A DNA stretch of 64,000 nt from Oscillatoriales cyanobacterium. GTDB taxonomy: Bacteria > Cyanobacteriota > Cyanobacteriia > Cyanobacteriales > Microcoleaceae. Position 1 is the first letter of the stretch. Each line of letters opens with the position of its first letter. This document shows, one piece after another, positions 63,803 through 64,000 of the stretch. A program made the translations under genes and the position numbers. The stretch lies in contig RDYN01000022.1 in the NCBI GenBank assembly GCA_004293365.1, positions 1 through 64,000 of the forward strand, read 5' to 3'. A model generated the notes under the pieces. It saw only the letters and a program-made list of their open reading frames with translations. It had not been told where the DNA came from and made no database searches.

Positions 63803-64000
63803 TTAAAGAGACCCAACCAGCGATTGACCTACCGCTGATTCCAGTCCTTGGGACTGCAACAATTGCGTCCGCTTGGCCCTGGGTCTCGCATCCTGCGGTG
63901 TCTGTCGCCGCCTTTGGGCTAAAGTAGCGAGAGTTTCGTACCAAATCTCATTTTTAGCATAAACTTCGAGCCTCGTCATCGGGTCGGGATTTGCCAAATC
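63803..64000 (-). CDS. DUF928 protein, copy 4 (5' part beyond window)
   Basis: The C-terminal ~65 residues (MTRLEVYAKNEIWYETLATL, RRQTPQDARPRAKRTQLLQS, LVGSL) match the other DUF928 copies. The frame is open at the window edge, so the gene continues to the right. More divergent than copies 1-3. Confidence 0.85.
   Translation of the reverse strand, partial: DLANPDPMTRLEVYAKNEIWYETLATLAQRRRQTPQDARPRAKRTQLLQSQGLESAVGQSLVGSL

Overview
The window comes from a filamentous cyanobacterium of the Microcoleus/Oscillatoria type. The support is the dense scatter of the HIP1 palindrome GCGATCGC, the protein families (DUF4347 exoprotein, SLH domains of cyanobacterial porin type, CyaC-like cyclase, DUF928, cyanobacterial-type STAND ATPase) and a heavy load of short palindromic repeats. 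It is chromosomal in character. No rRNA, tRNA, CRISPR array or photosynthesis gene was seen.

Layout. 0-7.5 kb: the 5' part of a large DUF4347 beta-helix exoprotein ending in a Pro/Thr tandem repeat, two uncharacterised proteins, and a GT39-type membrane glycosyltransferase. 7.7-9.2 kb: an iscB (RNA-guided nuclease ancestor of Cas9) broken by two single-base frameshifts, with its HEARO/omega RNA upstream. 9.3-17.8 kb: a giant hybrid histidine kinase and a 1034-residue membrane protein with seven repeats. 18.3-26.9 kb: an accessory island holding an AT-rich three-gene cassette, a 106-bp MITE, a dead FAD monooxygenase, an acyltransferase, a STAND/NB-ARC ATPase divergent from two small membrane proteins, a decayed PIN toxin-antitoxin pair and a ParE-type pair between 61-bp direct repeats. 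27-30.5 kb: a CyaC-like sensor kinase/adenylate cyclase. 32-35.6 kb: two GNATs, a GST and a three-gene RelE-like operon. 35.7-38 kb: groES-groEL under a CIRCE element, with a clear terminator. 38-42.2 kb: a 2Fe-2S protein, a LuxR-type regulator, a NYN-domain protein and a solo tnpB. 42.4-51 kb: leuA, SLH protein, methyltransferase, antitoxin/VapC pair, hisC, GDPD, alpha/beta hydrolase, phytase-like esterase. 51-64 kb: TPR protein, PD-(D/E)XK-like protein, frameshifted SLH-vWA fusion, GNAT plus a GNAT remnant, ABC exporter, NurA, HAD phosphatase and a tandem array of DUF928 genes running off the end.

The strongest theme is repeat activity. A hairpin family built on GTAGTGAGGACTTTAGTCC occurs about fifteen times. 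It forms or lies at the stop codons of three genes, and one copy keeps the flanks of its neighbours but has an entirely different, still perfectly paired, stem. Two other repeats lie in frame inside coding sequences (a receiver domain and an ABC-transporter linker). Several genes are broken (iscB, the FAD monooxygenase, SLH-vWA, and GNAT, VapC and DUF928 fragments). That points either to real decay or, for the single-base shifts, to sequence error.

Best candidates for an undescribed system are the AT-rich three-gene cassette at 18.34-19.77 kb, and the STAND ATPase locus at 22.8-25.5 kb, whose promoter carries four tandem 10-bp elements, three of them exact copies. All functional readings come from inspection of translated sequence and recalled family knowledge; no search was run.
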